Assembly (NCBI GenBank): GCA_021838945.1
Contig: JAKCCH010000006.1
Coordinates: 1-58,770 of the forward strand
DNA from: Actinomycetes bacterium
GTDB taxonomy: Bacteria; Actinomycetota; Acidimicrobiia; Acidimicrobiales; Bog-793
Direction: 5' to 3'
DNA length: 58,770 nt
A model generated the notes under the pieces. It was not told the DNA's origin. It saw only the letters and a program-made list of their open reading frames with translations, and searched no databases. The translations under genes were made by a program, and so were the position numbers. Shown in pieces: positions 8,300 to 16,416 of the stretch. The stretch's first letter is position 1, and each line of letters opens with the position of its first letter.

Positions 8300-8935
8300 A
8301 TGGAGGGGGAGGCTGGGACCTGCCCGACCGGCGAGGCGACTCTTGGGATCGGCGACGTGCTGGACGTCGCTCCTGTGCGCAAGCTCGTGTCGGAGGACGT
8401 CGCGGCCGCCTACCTCCGGCACTACGTGTCGCTCTGCCGCCTCGCACGGCTCATCGTCGACGACGGGTCGCGCGCCGAAGAGCTCGTGCAGGACACCTTC
8501 GCCCGCACATACGCGGTGCGGAGCTCGATCAACGACACCGAAGCGCTGCTCGCTTACCTTCGCACGGCTGTCGTCCGGGCATGCCACTCGGAGCTGCGCC
8601 GCCGGCGCATCGAGCGACGCCTCGGCTTCGGCGTCGCGAGCAAGCCGCTCGAGGGATCGAAGGCCTACGAGGTCGAGGCAGCTGGCGGACCGTCGCCCAC
8701 GGCGGACGAGATCAGCACCTCCATCGCGCTGCGGCGCGCGCTCGCGGCGCTACCGGCCCGGCAGCGGGAGGCCGTGGTCCTCCACTACTTCGCAGATCTC
8801 GACCAGGCGGATGTGGCGGCAGCGATGGGGTGCTCGGTCGGCACTGTGAAGTCACAGTTATTCAAGGCCCGCGACCATCTCGCCTCGCTCTTGAGCGACC
8901 GCGTCGGGGGCGGGTCGGAAAAGAGGGATCGATGA
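8300..8935 (+). CDS. ECF-family RNA polymerase sigma factor
   Basis: 211 residues from ATG 8300; the longer track frame is read-through. Region 2 (YLRHYVSLCRLARLIVDDGSRAEELVQDTFARTY, roughly residues 35-70) and region 4 (ALPARQREAVVLHYFADL...VAAAMGCSVGTVKSQL, roughly 150-200) are clear. The latter ends in the helix-turn-helix that reads -35 elements. It directs RNA polymerase to a stress or envelope regulon. The stop overlaps the ATG of the next gene (ATGA), which encodes a one-TM protein likely to control it. An ECF-like element in its own promoter suggests positive autoregulation. Confidence 0.9.
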   Translation: MEGEAGTCPTGEATLGIGDVLDVAPVRKLVSEDVAAAYLRHYVSLCRLARLIVDDGSRAEELVQDTFARTYAVRSSINDTEALLAYLRTAVVRACHSELRRRRIERRLGFGVASKPLEGSKAYEVEAAGGPSPTADEISTSIALRRALAALPARQREAVVLHYFADLDQADVAAAMGCSVGTVKSQLFKARDHLASLLSDRVGGGSEKRDR

Positions 8936-10440
8936 CCGACGAGCCGAGCCTGGACGCCGCGCTCCGCAGCATGCTGCACGCGGAGGCCGAGGGATGGACT
9001 CCGTCGGCGAACCCGGCGTCGCTCGCCGAGCGCCTGCTCGGATCGATGGAAGACGCCGAGCGGAGTGCTGAGCGACGCGCGCGGGTCTCGACGCACCGGA
9101 GGCCCGGTGGGAGCGCGAGCCGAGGTCTCGGGACGCGGATACGGCCGTTCACGGTGGCGTTCCTGGCGGTCGTCCTCGTCGCATCGGGTGTCGGCGCCCT
9201 GGCAGCGACGCTGCACACGGCTGCCCCTCGTCAGACTCGTCCCAGTGGGACGAGTCCGACGAGCGTTCTCCCCTCCTCCGTGCCCGGGAGCAGTGTGCCG
9301 GGCACGACGGCGGGCGGGACCGCTGGGGCGCCGCCGATGCCCGCCCTCTCGAGTGACCCCTCCACCGTCCCGCCGGTCCGCCCTGGAGGGGTGCTCGCAC
9401 CCCGCAGCGCGGTCCCGTGGTCCTCAGTCGGTCCCGGATGGACCCTCGTCCTCTACGACAGCGCCAGGTGCTCGTGCGGCGTTCCACTGCGAGTCGAGGG
9501 ACCCGGATGGGAAGCGCTCCTCCTCGTGAGCCCGAGCGGAGCCCGTTACACGATGGCGCACTGGGCCGTTCGGCCTGCGGTCCACTGGACGCTCCTCGAC
9601 TGGTCCCGGGCGACCCGGACGGCTCTGCTCACCGGGTTCAGCGACAACCCCTCGGCGTCGACGACGTTCGAGCTCGACCTCGTCACGGGAGCCGAGGCCC
9701 GCGTGGCGGCGGCCGGCGTGACGGGCTTCGCCCCGGACGGGACCGACCTTCTCGCCTCGTCGACGACCTCGGGCGACGTGACGACGATCGACGTCCTTCG
9801 GCCCGACGGGACCTTGCTCTCGCGCATCGCCAGCGCGCCTGGCGCGGCGGTCTATGTGGTACCGGGCGGGCTCGTCGTCAAGGACGCTGGGGGCCTACGA
9901 CATGTCACGGGCAGAGCGTCCAAGAACCTCGATCCGGCCGGGTTGACCTGTTCGTTCCTCCAGTACTGGAGCACGACGAGCATCCTCGCCGACTGTGGGA
10001 GGAGCGCCTCGTCAACGCCCACGCGGTGGATCCTGTCGTGGGACCGAGCCCCGAGGAGGTTCTCGCTGCCGGCGGCGACGGTGAGCGGACCGAGCGGGTC
10101 GCCGTGGAACGGGCAACCGTCGCGCCCACTCGCGATCTACGAGATGCCGAGCGGGACCTACGCCACTGACGCGGGTGCATGCGCTGCCACTTTCGTGGTC
10201 GAGCAGACCGGCGCGACGGCCACACAGCTCGTCCCGCCCGGCGTCTCACCCGCCGCGAACGTGCGCATCGCCGGCACTTCGGGCGAGAACCTGCTGATGT
10301 CGGTCGCCGGCGGCTGCACAGTGGCGGGCCGGTGGCTCCTCTACGACACCACGACCGGGTCGTGGAAGACCCTGCTCGGGTCCTACGCCGGCGAGGTCGG
10401 GCTCGTGTCTGAGGTGGTGTACCCGCAGTTCGCGCAGTGA
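8932..10440 (+). CDS. Membrane-anchored protein coupled to the ECF sigma factor (putative anti-sigma/sensor)
   Basis: 502 residues. An N-terminal cytoplasmic part of about 65 residues is followed by one transmembrane helix (FTVAFLAVVLVASGVGAL), a Ser/Pro/Thr/Gly linker and a long extracytoplasmic domain of about 350 residues. The latter reads like WD40/TolB-type beta repeats (LLTGFSDNPS, FELDLVTG, GVTGFAPDGTDLL). Translation is coupled to the sigma factor by ATGA. Topology and position fit an anti-sigma factor with an external sensor, but no ZAS zinc motif (HxxxCxxC) is present, so that role is inferred. The 1316-residue track ORF is read-through of this frame into shadow sequence. Confidence 0.65.
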   Translation: MTDEPSLDAALRSMLHAEAEGWTPSANPASLAERLLGSMEDAERSAERRARVSTHRRPGGSASRGLGTRIRPFTVAFLAVVLVASGVGALAATLHTAAPRQTRPSGTSPTSVLPSSVPGSSVPGTTAGGTAGAPPMPALSSDPSTVPPVRPGGVLAPRSAVPWSSVGPGWTLVLYDSARCSCGVPLRVEGPGWEALLLVSPSGARYTMAHWAVRPAVHWTLLDWSRATRTALLTGFSDNPSASTTFELDLVTGAEARVAAAGVTGFAPDGTDLLASSTTSGDVTTIDVLRPDGTLLSRIASAPGAAVYVVPGGLVVKDAGGLRHVTGRASKNLDPAGLTCSFLQYWSTTSILADCGRSASSTPTRWILSWDRAPRRFSLPAATVSGPSGSPWNGQPSRPLAIYEMPSGTYATDAGACAATFVVEQTGATATQLVPPGVSPAANVRIAGTSGENLLMSVAGGCTVAGRWLLYDTTTGSWKTLLGSYAGEVGLVSEVVYPQFAQ

Positions 10441-10571
10441 GGGGCATCACCTGGGAGGACAGCTCTAAGCGATACTCTCCGAGCACGATGAGGTTTCCTG
10501 AGCCTGGACCGCGCCCGCCCCGAAGTTGTGCCCGGCGTTGTGGACGTCCGGACCGCGGGTATCGACGCGCC

Positions 10572-11876
10572 GTGCGAACTGCGCCACGGCTGTCGCGCGC
10601 TTCGGCTCTCCTCGCCCTCGCGGTCGCCGCCGGCGGTCTCGCCGCGTGCGGCAACGCCGGCAACTCCGTCAGCAACAGCGGCAACACCAACGGGGTCACG
10701 TCGAACAAGATCGTCGTGGGCGGGATCGCGTCGCTGACCGGCCCGCTGCCGGCCGACTTCGCGCCTGTGTTCGACGGCGTGCGCGCCTACTTCGACATGG
10801 TGAACGCAGCCGGAGGCGTGAACGGCCGCAAGCTCGACTTTGCCTACGGCCTCGACGACGGGTCCAACCCCCAGCAGGACACCGTGCAGGCACGCGCGCT
10901 CGTGAGCGACGGCGTCTTTGCCGTCGTCGGCGTGGCCACCCCGAGCTTCGCCGGTGCCTCCTACCTCGCCTCCAACAACGTGCCGACGTTCGGCTACAAC
11001 ATCAACCCCGAGTGGGACCTCAGCAACAGCCTCTTCGGCTCGGAGGGGAGCTACATCGACTTCGAGCATCCGGGCGCAGAGCCGGCCTTCCTCGCCGAGC
11101 GCGTCCATGCGACGCGTGTCGGCATCCTCGCCTACAACGTCAAGCAGTCACAGCAGGCATGCATCGGCTTGGCGAACGTGATGAAGAAGTTCCACATCCA
11201 GGTGGCGTTCGAGGACCTGTCGATCTCGCCGCCCGCGAGCGACCTGACCGCCGATGTCACGAGGATGCAGAACGCTCACGTCGACTTCGTCGCGAGCTGC
11301 CTCGATCTCGGGGGCAACCTCGTGCTCTCGCGCACGCTGCAGGGCAAGGGGATGGGATCGGTCACGCAGTACTGGTACGACGGGTACGACGAGGCAGCCG
11401 TGCGGCAGAACGCCGCCCTCATGAACCACGTCTACCTCCTCATCGGCCACGTGCCCTTCGAGTCCGGCCAGACCCAGCCGAAGAAGTACCCCGCCATGGC
11501 GCTCTACCTGCGGGAGCTCAAGAAGTACTACCCCGGCGATCTCCCGAGCGAGGCATCGATCTCCGGCTGGGTGAGCGCGGAGATGTTCGTCGACGGCCTG
11601 CGCAAGATCGGTCGCGACGTCACGCGGCAGCGGCTCATCGACGCGATCAACTCCGAGACCAGCTGGACCGGCGGGATCGTCGCCCCCATCGACTGGAAGG
11701 ACGAGCACCACTCGCTCGGACCGATCGACTGCAACGCCTTCGTGCAGGTGCGGAACGGGCACTTCGTTCCCGTGTTCGGGTCCTCGAAGACCGTGTTCAC
11801 GTGCCTCAAGTACCCGCAGCCTTCGTCACATCACGTCCTCACGGCGGCGCCACCGCCAGACATCCCCGGAGCCTGA
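10572..11876 (+). CDS. Branched-chain amino-acid-type ABC transporter substrate-binding lipoprotein
   Basis: About 434 residues from GTG 10572, where a typical lipoprotein signal begins; the lipobox is LAAC. An upstream ATG at 10488 would add 28 Arg/Pro-rich residues and is less likely. The body is a periplasmic-binding type I fold (Peripla_BP_6): VGGIASLTGPLPADF, NAAGGVNGRKLDF, a DTVQARALV helix and GVATPSF. It captures a ligand outside the membrane and delivers it to the LivHM permease encoded next. The real ligand may be an amino acid, amide or aromatic acid; sequence alone does not decide. It is the first gene of a four-gene importer operon. Confidence 0.88.
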   Translation: MRTAPRLSRASALLALAVAAGGLAACGNAGNSVSNSGNTNGVTSNKIVVGGIASLTGPLPADFAPVFDGVRAYFDMVNAAGGVNGRKLDFAYGLDDGSNPQQDTVQARALVSDGVFAVVGVATPSFAGASYLASNNVPTFGYNINPEWDLSNSLFGSEGSYIDFEHPGAEPAFLAERVHATRVGILAYNVKQSQQACIGLANVMKKFHIQVAFEDLSISPPASDLTADVTRMQNAHVDFVASCLDLGGNLVLSRTLQGKGMGSVTQYWYDGYDEAAVRQNAALMNHVYLLIGHVPFESGQTQPKKYPAMALYLRELKKYYPGDLPSEASISGWVSAEMFVDGLRKIGRDVTRQRLIDAINSETSWTGGIVAPIDWKDEHHSLGPIDCNAFVQVRNGHFVPVFGSSKTVFTCLKYPQPSSHHVLTAAPPPDIPGA

Positions 11877-11885
11877 GCCTCGAGC

Positions 11886-13835
11886 GTGAGTCAGTTCCTG
11901 TCATACGCCATCCCCGGCTTGCCGTACGGATGCGTGTTCGCGCTCCTCGGGATGGGCCTCGTGCTCACGTACCAGACCTCGGCGGTCTTCAACCTCGCGT
12001 TCGGTGCGCAGGCATACGCCTCAGCCCTCGTGTTCTACGTGTGCGTGAGCGACGGGTGGCCGACCTGGGCTGCGTTTCTCGTCTCTGTGGTGTTCGGTGC
12101 GCCCCTGCTCGGCGTCGTGATCGACCTCGGGCTGTTCCGCTTCGTCCGGTCGCGGCCCGTGCTCGTGAAGCTCGTGGCGGCCCTCGGCCTCCTCATCGTC
12201 ATCCCCGCCGTCTTGCAGGTAGCGTTCGGCACGAGCAACCGTTACAGCCCTCCCTCACTGTGGCTGTCACCCTCGACCGTGTACTTCCGGGTCCTCGGCG
12301 ACCCCATCAACGGGGGCGAGCTCTCGACGGTCATCGTGACCGCGGCGGTGGCGCTGCTGCTCTCGCTCATGTTCCACTTCACCCAGACCGGCCTCCGGAT
12401 GCGTGCGATGGCGGAGAGCCCGCGCATGGTGCAACTGGCGGGGCTCTCGGCAGAGCGGGTCGGGATGACGAGCTGGATGCTCTCGAGCTTCCTCGCCGGG
12501 CTCGCCGGCGTGATCATCGCGCCGGTCTTCGGGAGCCTGCAGTCGCTCAACTTCACCCAGCTGCTCGTCGCCGCCGTCGCGGCGGCTGCCGCCGGCAGCC
12601 TGGTGAGCCTGCCCTACACCTTCCTCGGCGGGGTCATCCTCGGAATCCTCGAGGAGGTGCTCGGCGGCTACCTGCCCTCGGGCAACGTCCTCTCCTCCGG
12701 GTTGCGCCCCGGGTTCCCGTTCATCGTGCTACTGGCTCTCCTCCTGTTCCTGCCCGGCCTCCGGCGTCGTTGGGGACGGACCGACGACCCTCTCGCCGCA
12801 TGCGACCCTCCCCCGGCGCCGATCGCGTCCACCATGCGCGACCCGGCCTTGTACCGGGCGACGCGCATCGGGACGACGGTGTTCGTCATCGCCTTCGTCC
12901 TGTCGTGCCTCACCTGGATCACCGACAACTGGGTCTTCACGCTCTCTCAGGCCCTCGCCCTCTCGATCGTGTTCCTCTCGCTCGTCCTGCTCACGGGCAT
13001 GAGCGGCCAGATCTCCCTGTGCCAGGCTGCTTTTGCCGGCGTCGGTGCCTTCACCGCCGGCCAGCTCGCCATGCACTTCAACCTCTCGATTTTGGTCGGG
13101 ATCGTCGCAGCGGGTGTGGTGGCCGCCCTGGTCGGCGTCGTCGTCGCCCTGCCGGCTCTGCGAGTCGGCGGCCTCGCCCTCGCCCTGGCAACCCTCGCCT
13201 TCGGTCTGCTCGCCGACAACATCGGCTTCCAATTCAGCTGGTCGCTCAACGGTGACAGCGGCATCTCATTGCCGAGGCCGACCCTCGGGCCGATCAACTT
13301 CTCGAGCGACCGGAGCTTCTTCCTGCTCATCATCGTCGTCCTGGCGATCTGCATCGCCATCGTGGAGGCCATCCGCCGCGGGACCACCGGGCGCCAGCTG
13401 GCGGCGCTCCGAGGCAGCGAGCTTGCCGCCGCCAGCATCGGTATCAATCCGGCCAGGACCAAGATCGGGGTGTTCGCGCTCTCCGCAGGCCTCGCCGGCG
13501 TCGGAGGGGCGCTCTACGGATCGCTCGACTCGTCGGTGTCGGCGAGCGACTTCAACACGCTCGTCTCGCTCGTGTTCGTCGTCGTCGTGGCGACAGTCGG
13601 CGTGTACACGGTTGAGGGGGCGATCGAAGCCGGGCTCGCTTACGTCCTGCTCAACAACCTCGTCACCTCTTCGCTCCCGTCCTCGTGGGCCAGCCTGCTC
13701 GAGATCGTCTTCGGTGCCGGGGCGGTCGTCTACGTGCTGCATCCCGAAGGCGTGATCGAGTACCTGAAGCGCTTCGCGATAGAGCACCTCGTACGTGGTG
13801 GGGGCGAGCGTGCCGAGGCGGAGGTGCTCGCGTGA
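11886..13835 (+). CDS. Fused LivH-LivM ABC transporter permease
   Basis: 649 residues from GTG 11886. The N-terminal half (about 1-290) is a LivH-type permease, with YGCVFALLGMGLVLTYQTSAVFNLAFGA and an EAA-like GLSAERVGMTSWMLSS loop. The C-terminal half (about 330-630) is LivM-type, with TGMSGQISLCQAAFAGVGAF and GINPARTKIGVFALSAGLAGVGGALYG. Each half supplies several transmembrane helices, so one polypeptide replaces the usual heterodimer. The linker around residues 290-320 is Pro/Arg-rich. The stop overlaps the next GTG as GTGA. It forms the membrane channel for the substrate-binding protein encoded upstream. Confidence 0.92.
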   Translation: MSQFLSYAIPGLPYGCVFALLGMGLVLTYQTSAVFNLAFGAQAYASALVFYVCVSDGWPTWAAFLVSVVFGAPLLGVVIDLGLFRFVRSRPVLVKLVAALGLLIVIPAVLQVAFGTSNRYSPPSLWLSPSTVYFRVLGDPINGGELSTVIVTAAVALLLSLMFHFTQTGLRMRAMAESPRMVQLAGLSAERVGMTSWMLSSFLAGLAGVIIAPVFGSLQSLNFTQLLVAAVAAAAAGSLVSLPYTFLGGVILGILEEVLGGYLPSGNVLSSGLRPGFPFIVLLALLLFLPGLRRRWGRTDDPLAACDPPPAPIASTMRDPALYRATRIGTTVFVIAFVLSCLTWITDNWVFTLSQALALSIVFLSLVLLTGMSGQISLCQAAFAGVGAFTAGQLAMHFNLSILVGIVAAGVVAALVGVVVALPALRVGGLALALATLAFGLLADNIGFQFSWSLNGDSGISLPRPTLGPINFSSDRSFFLLIIVVLAICIAIVEAIRRGTTGRQLAALRGSELAAASIGINPARTKIGVFALSAGLAGVGGALYGSLDSSVSASDFNTLVSLVFVVVVATVGVYTVEGAIEAGLAYVLLNNLVTSSLPSSWASLLEIVFGAGAVVYVLHPEGVIEYLKRFAIEHLVRGGGERAEAEVLA

Positions 13836-14713
13836 CCGAGGTGACGTCGACGTCGACGCAAGCGAAAGAGACGTCGGCTGCCGATGCGGCTGACTCGACC
13901 GCGACGGCGGCGCGGCCGTCTGCCGGCTCGGGCCGAGGCAGCCGACCGCTCCTCGAGGTGCGCGGCGTGACCAAGCGCTTTGGCGGGATCCAGGCCCTCT
14001 CGAACGTCTCGCTCGAGGTCGCGCCGGGCGAGACGGTCGGACTGATCGGACCGAACGGTGCGGGCAAGACCACGCTGTTCGACTGTGTGAACGGCCTGAT
14101 GCATCCCGACGCCGGAACCGTGATCTTCGACGGGCAGCGGATCGACGGGATGCCCGTGTACCGCAGGGCGCGGCTCGGGATCGGTCGCACCTTCCAGAAG
14201 ATCGAGCTCTTCGCCGGCGCGACCGTACGAGAGCAGCTCATGGTGGCCGAGCGCGAGAAGCGTGGCGACGGGCGCCTCTGGAAGGATCTCTTGTGGAGGG
14301 GAGCTCCGAGCCCCGAGGAGGTCGACGAAGTCGACCAGATGGTGAAGTCGCTCGGCCTCGAGGACGTGGCGGACACACCCGCCGAGGCGATCAGCCTCGG
14401 CCAGGGACGGCTCGTCGAGCTCGGGCGGGCGCTCGTCCAACGTCCCCGTCTGCTCCTCCTTGACGAGCCGTCCTCCGGCCTCGATTCCAACGAGACCACC
14501 GCACTGGCAGCGGTCCTGACAGTGGTCCGCCGTGACTTCGGTACGGCGATGCTCCTCGTCGAGCACGACCTCGACATGGTGGCGGCAGCCGTGACGCGTG
14601 TCTATGTGCTCGACTTCGGCCGAATGATCGCCAGCGGGCCGCTCGACGACGTGCTCAGCGACGATGCCGTTCGAGCGGCGTATCTGGGGCAAGCTCCCCT
14701 GGCGCCATCATGA
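13832..14713 (+). CDS. livG: Branched-chain amino-acid-type ABC transporter ATPase LivG
   Basis: 293 residues from GTG 13832, overlapping the permease stop. After a 38-residue Ser/Thr/Ala-rich extension come the Walker A GPNGAGKTT, signature ISLGQGRLVELGRAL, Walker B LLLLDEPSSGLD and switch His (VEHDLDMV). The LivG-specific insert around TFQKIELFAGATVREQL is present. The signature reads SLGQG rather than SYGQQ. It powers uptake together with LivF. The N-terminal extension is longer than usual and may be untranslated if an internal start is used. Confidence 0.92.
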   Translation: MTEVTSTSTQAKETSAADAADSTATAARPSAGSGRGSRPLLEVRGVTKRFGGIQALSNVSLEVAPGETVGLIGPNGAGKTTLFDCVNGLMHPDAGTVIFDGQRIDGMPVYRRARLGIGRTFQKIELFAGATVREQLMVAEREKRGDGRLWKDLLWRGAPSPEEVDEVDQMVKSLGLEDVADTPAEAISLGQGRLVELGRALVQRPRLLLLDEPSSGLDSNETTALAAVLTVVRRDFGTAMLLVEHDLDMVAAAVTRVYVLDFGRMIASGPLDDVLSDDAVRAAYLGQAPLAPS

Positions 14714-15468
14714 GCGCACCCGGAGCCGAGGCGCTTCCCGCGGCGCTCCAATTCGAGCACGTCGATGCCGCCTACGGACGCTTCCGAGCTCTGTTCGACG
14801 TGTCCTTCACCGTCCCGTCGGGCTCCGTCACGGCCCTCCTCGGGCCGAACGGGGCGGGCAAGTCGACGGTGGCTCGCGTGGCGACCGGGCTGGTGCCTTC
14901 GACCGCAGGTCGCATCCTCGTGAGCGGGCGCGACGTCACGCATCAGCCGGCATGGAAGATCACACGCCTCGGCGTGGCGCACGCTCCCGAAGGGAGACCG
15001 GTCTTCGCGTCGTTGGACGTCGAGGACAACTTGCGGCTGACGTTTCTCAGCCAGTTGAGCCGGAAGGAGGCGGCCGACGCGCTCGAGCGCGCGTACGCAC
15101 GGTTCCCCCGGCTGGCGGAGCGGCGGTCCCAGCTCGCCGGGACGCTTTCGGGCGGGGAGCAGCGGATGCTCGCGCTCGCCCGGGTCCTCGTAGTCCCTCC
15201 ACGCCTGCTCGTCGTCGACGAGCTGACCCTCGGCCTCGCACCTCGCATGGTGGACGAGGTCTACAGAGCGCTCCGCGACATCCGCGACGCGGGGACATCG
15301 CTGCTCGTGGTGGAGCAGCAGATCCCGCGAGCGCTCGAATTGGCCGAGTTCGTCCTCGTGCTGCGAAAGGGCCGCCTGGTGCAGGCGCGCCCGGCCTCGG
15401 AGCTGTCCGCTGGCCTTGCCGAGGAGATCCTGTCGGTTCCGGCGGCTCCCGTGGACGGGAGCAGTTAG
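14710..15468 (+). CDS. livF: Branched-chain amino-acid-type ABC transporter ATPase LivF
   Basis: 252 residues, coupled to livG by ATGA. Walker A GPNGAGKST, the LivF hallmark LGVAHAPEGRPVFASLDVEDNL, signature LSGGEQRMLALARVL, Walker B LLVVDELTLGLAP and switch motif VVEQQ are all present. Asp-Glu-Leu replaces the more common Asp-Glu-Pro in Walker B. It is the last gene of the importer operon; the next gene is convergent. Confidence 0.93.
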   Translation: MSAPGAEALPAALQFEHVDAAYGRFRALFDVSFTVPSGSVTALLGPNGAGKSTVARVATGLVPSTAGRILVSGRDVTHQPAWKITRLGVAHAPEGRPVFASLDVEDNLRLTFLSQLSRKEAADALERAYARFPRLAERRSQLAGTLSGGEQRMLALARVLVVPPRLLVVDELTLGLAPRMVDEVYRALRDIRDAGTSLLVVEQQIPRALELAEFVLVLRKGRLVQARPASELSAGLAEEILSVPAAPVDGSS

Positions 15469-15509
15469 TCGGCCGACTCCCCCGGATCAGGGCGGCGAGT
15501 CTGCCGGGG

Positions 15510-16040
15510 TCAGCAGCCTGCGGGCGTCTTGTTGCCGTTCGCGAGTGTGAGCAGCGTGCAAATGGTCACTTTGCTGACGAGCCACTTCGAGGACACGTAC
15601 ACGGCGAAACCCTTCGAGTTCGCCAGCAACGGCTTGTTCGACGGGGACACGATCGAGTAGGTCACGAGCGCGCAGGGACTCGACAAGGCCTCGGTCTGGC
15701 AGGCGCTTCCGGACTTCACCTGGATCGAGCTCACGACCGCCCCGGCGGCCTTCTTCGCGAGTGGCGAGCTCAACTCGCTCGTCATCGCCGCCTTGATCGA
15801 CTGGCCGTCCTGCACGACGGCGAGCTTGGGTGGGACGGATGGATCGGCCAGGTCGAACAGCGTCTTGAACGCCTTCTCGATCGCGGCTCTGGAAGCGGCT
15901 GCAGTAGGCGCGTTGCTGCTGGCCGTCGGTGCCGTGCTCGTCGTGGCACCCGAGTTGGCGGGCGTGCTCCCGCAGGCACAAGCGGCAAGAGCGAGCAGCC
16001 CGGAACCGGCGAGCGCCCACCAGGTATGCGGTCGAGTCAT
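15510..16040 (-). CDS. Mtb12-like secreted lipoprotein
   Basis: 176 residues from ATG 16040; the track start 50 residues upstream adds unrelated sequence. A lipoprotein signal ends in the lipobox LAAC, followed by a Ser/Thr/Ala linker. The globular part (AFKTLFDLADPSVPPKLAVV...MTSELSSPLAK...KWLVSKVTICTLL) has the spacing of mycobacterial low-molecular-weight antigen Mtb12/CFP-2 proteins, a fold of unknown function. The resemblance is by eye and moderate. The gene is convergent with livF and separated by 41 nt. TAATCT ends 7 nt before the ATG, so translation is probably leaderless. Confidence 0.65.
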   Translation of the reverse strand: MTRPHTWWALAGSGLLALAACACGSTPANSGATTSTAPTASSNAPTAAASRAAIEKAFKTLFDLADPSVPPKLAVVQDGQSIKAAMTSELSSPLAKKAAGAVVSSIQVKSGSACQTEALSSPCALVTYSIVSPSNKPLLANSKGFAVYVSSKWLVSKVTICTLLTLANGNKTPAGC

Positions 16041-16416
16041 CGAGTCGAGATTAGGGGAAGCCTGCTCCGTCCTGTCGGTGGTGCCTGCTCGCTGTGGTCG
16101 AGTCGCCTCACAGCGAGCCTCACCAGCCGTCCCCACATCTGGTCGGGGCCGCGACGACTCGTCGGTGTGCTGCCCCATCTGCGTAGACATCGCCGGTCGT
16201 CGGAGAGACGGCGTTCTCGACCTCGGCGCTCGAGTAACGACAGCGTGCGCTCAACCCGAAGATCTTGGACGCGACGGCGCCGAAGGCCGCCTTCCCGGCA
16301 CGCTCGGCACCTCCGGCGGGCGGGGACGTCGATCCGGCACCACCGGCGATTCTGGTCCGCGAAGATCGTGCCCACAAGCACTCGCGGGGCACACCCCGCG
16401 CGTGTCGGGCCTACGG
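16041..16416. other. 376-nt intergenic stretch with one weak ORF and a hairpin
   Basis: Contains the lipoprotein promoter at its left end and a 7-bp hairpin at 16383-16400 (CGCGGGG/CCCCGCG, 4-nt loop) just past the stop of the nucleosidase-like gene. The hairpin could serve as its terminator, but has no T-run. A 90-residue minus-strand ORF (16120-16392) has no recognisable family and no ribosome site; I do not call it. Confidence 0.5.
16048..16053 (-). promoter_or_regulatory. -10 element of a leaderless promoter
   Basis: TAATCT on the minus strand, 7 nt before the ATG of the Mtb12-like lipoprotein gene. No clear -35 and no ribosome site are present. Confidence 0.5.

Noticed and set aside
6490-10440. 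1316-residue plus-strand ORF in the track
   Set aside because: It is antisense to the Rieske gene for its first 1.6 kb and then joins the true 502-residue gene starting at 8932 in the same frame. High GC simply lacks stops.
10526-13255. 909-residue plus-strand ORF over the transporter operon
   Set aside because: Out-of-frame Arg-rich shadow of the substrate-binding and LivHM genes, which have clear motifs in the other frame.
16120-16392. 90-residue minus-strand ORF in the 376-nt gap
   Set aside because: GTG start without ribosome site or -10, no recognisable family, and composition like the other shadows.
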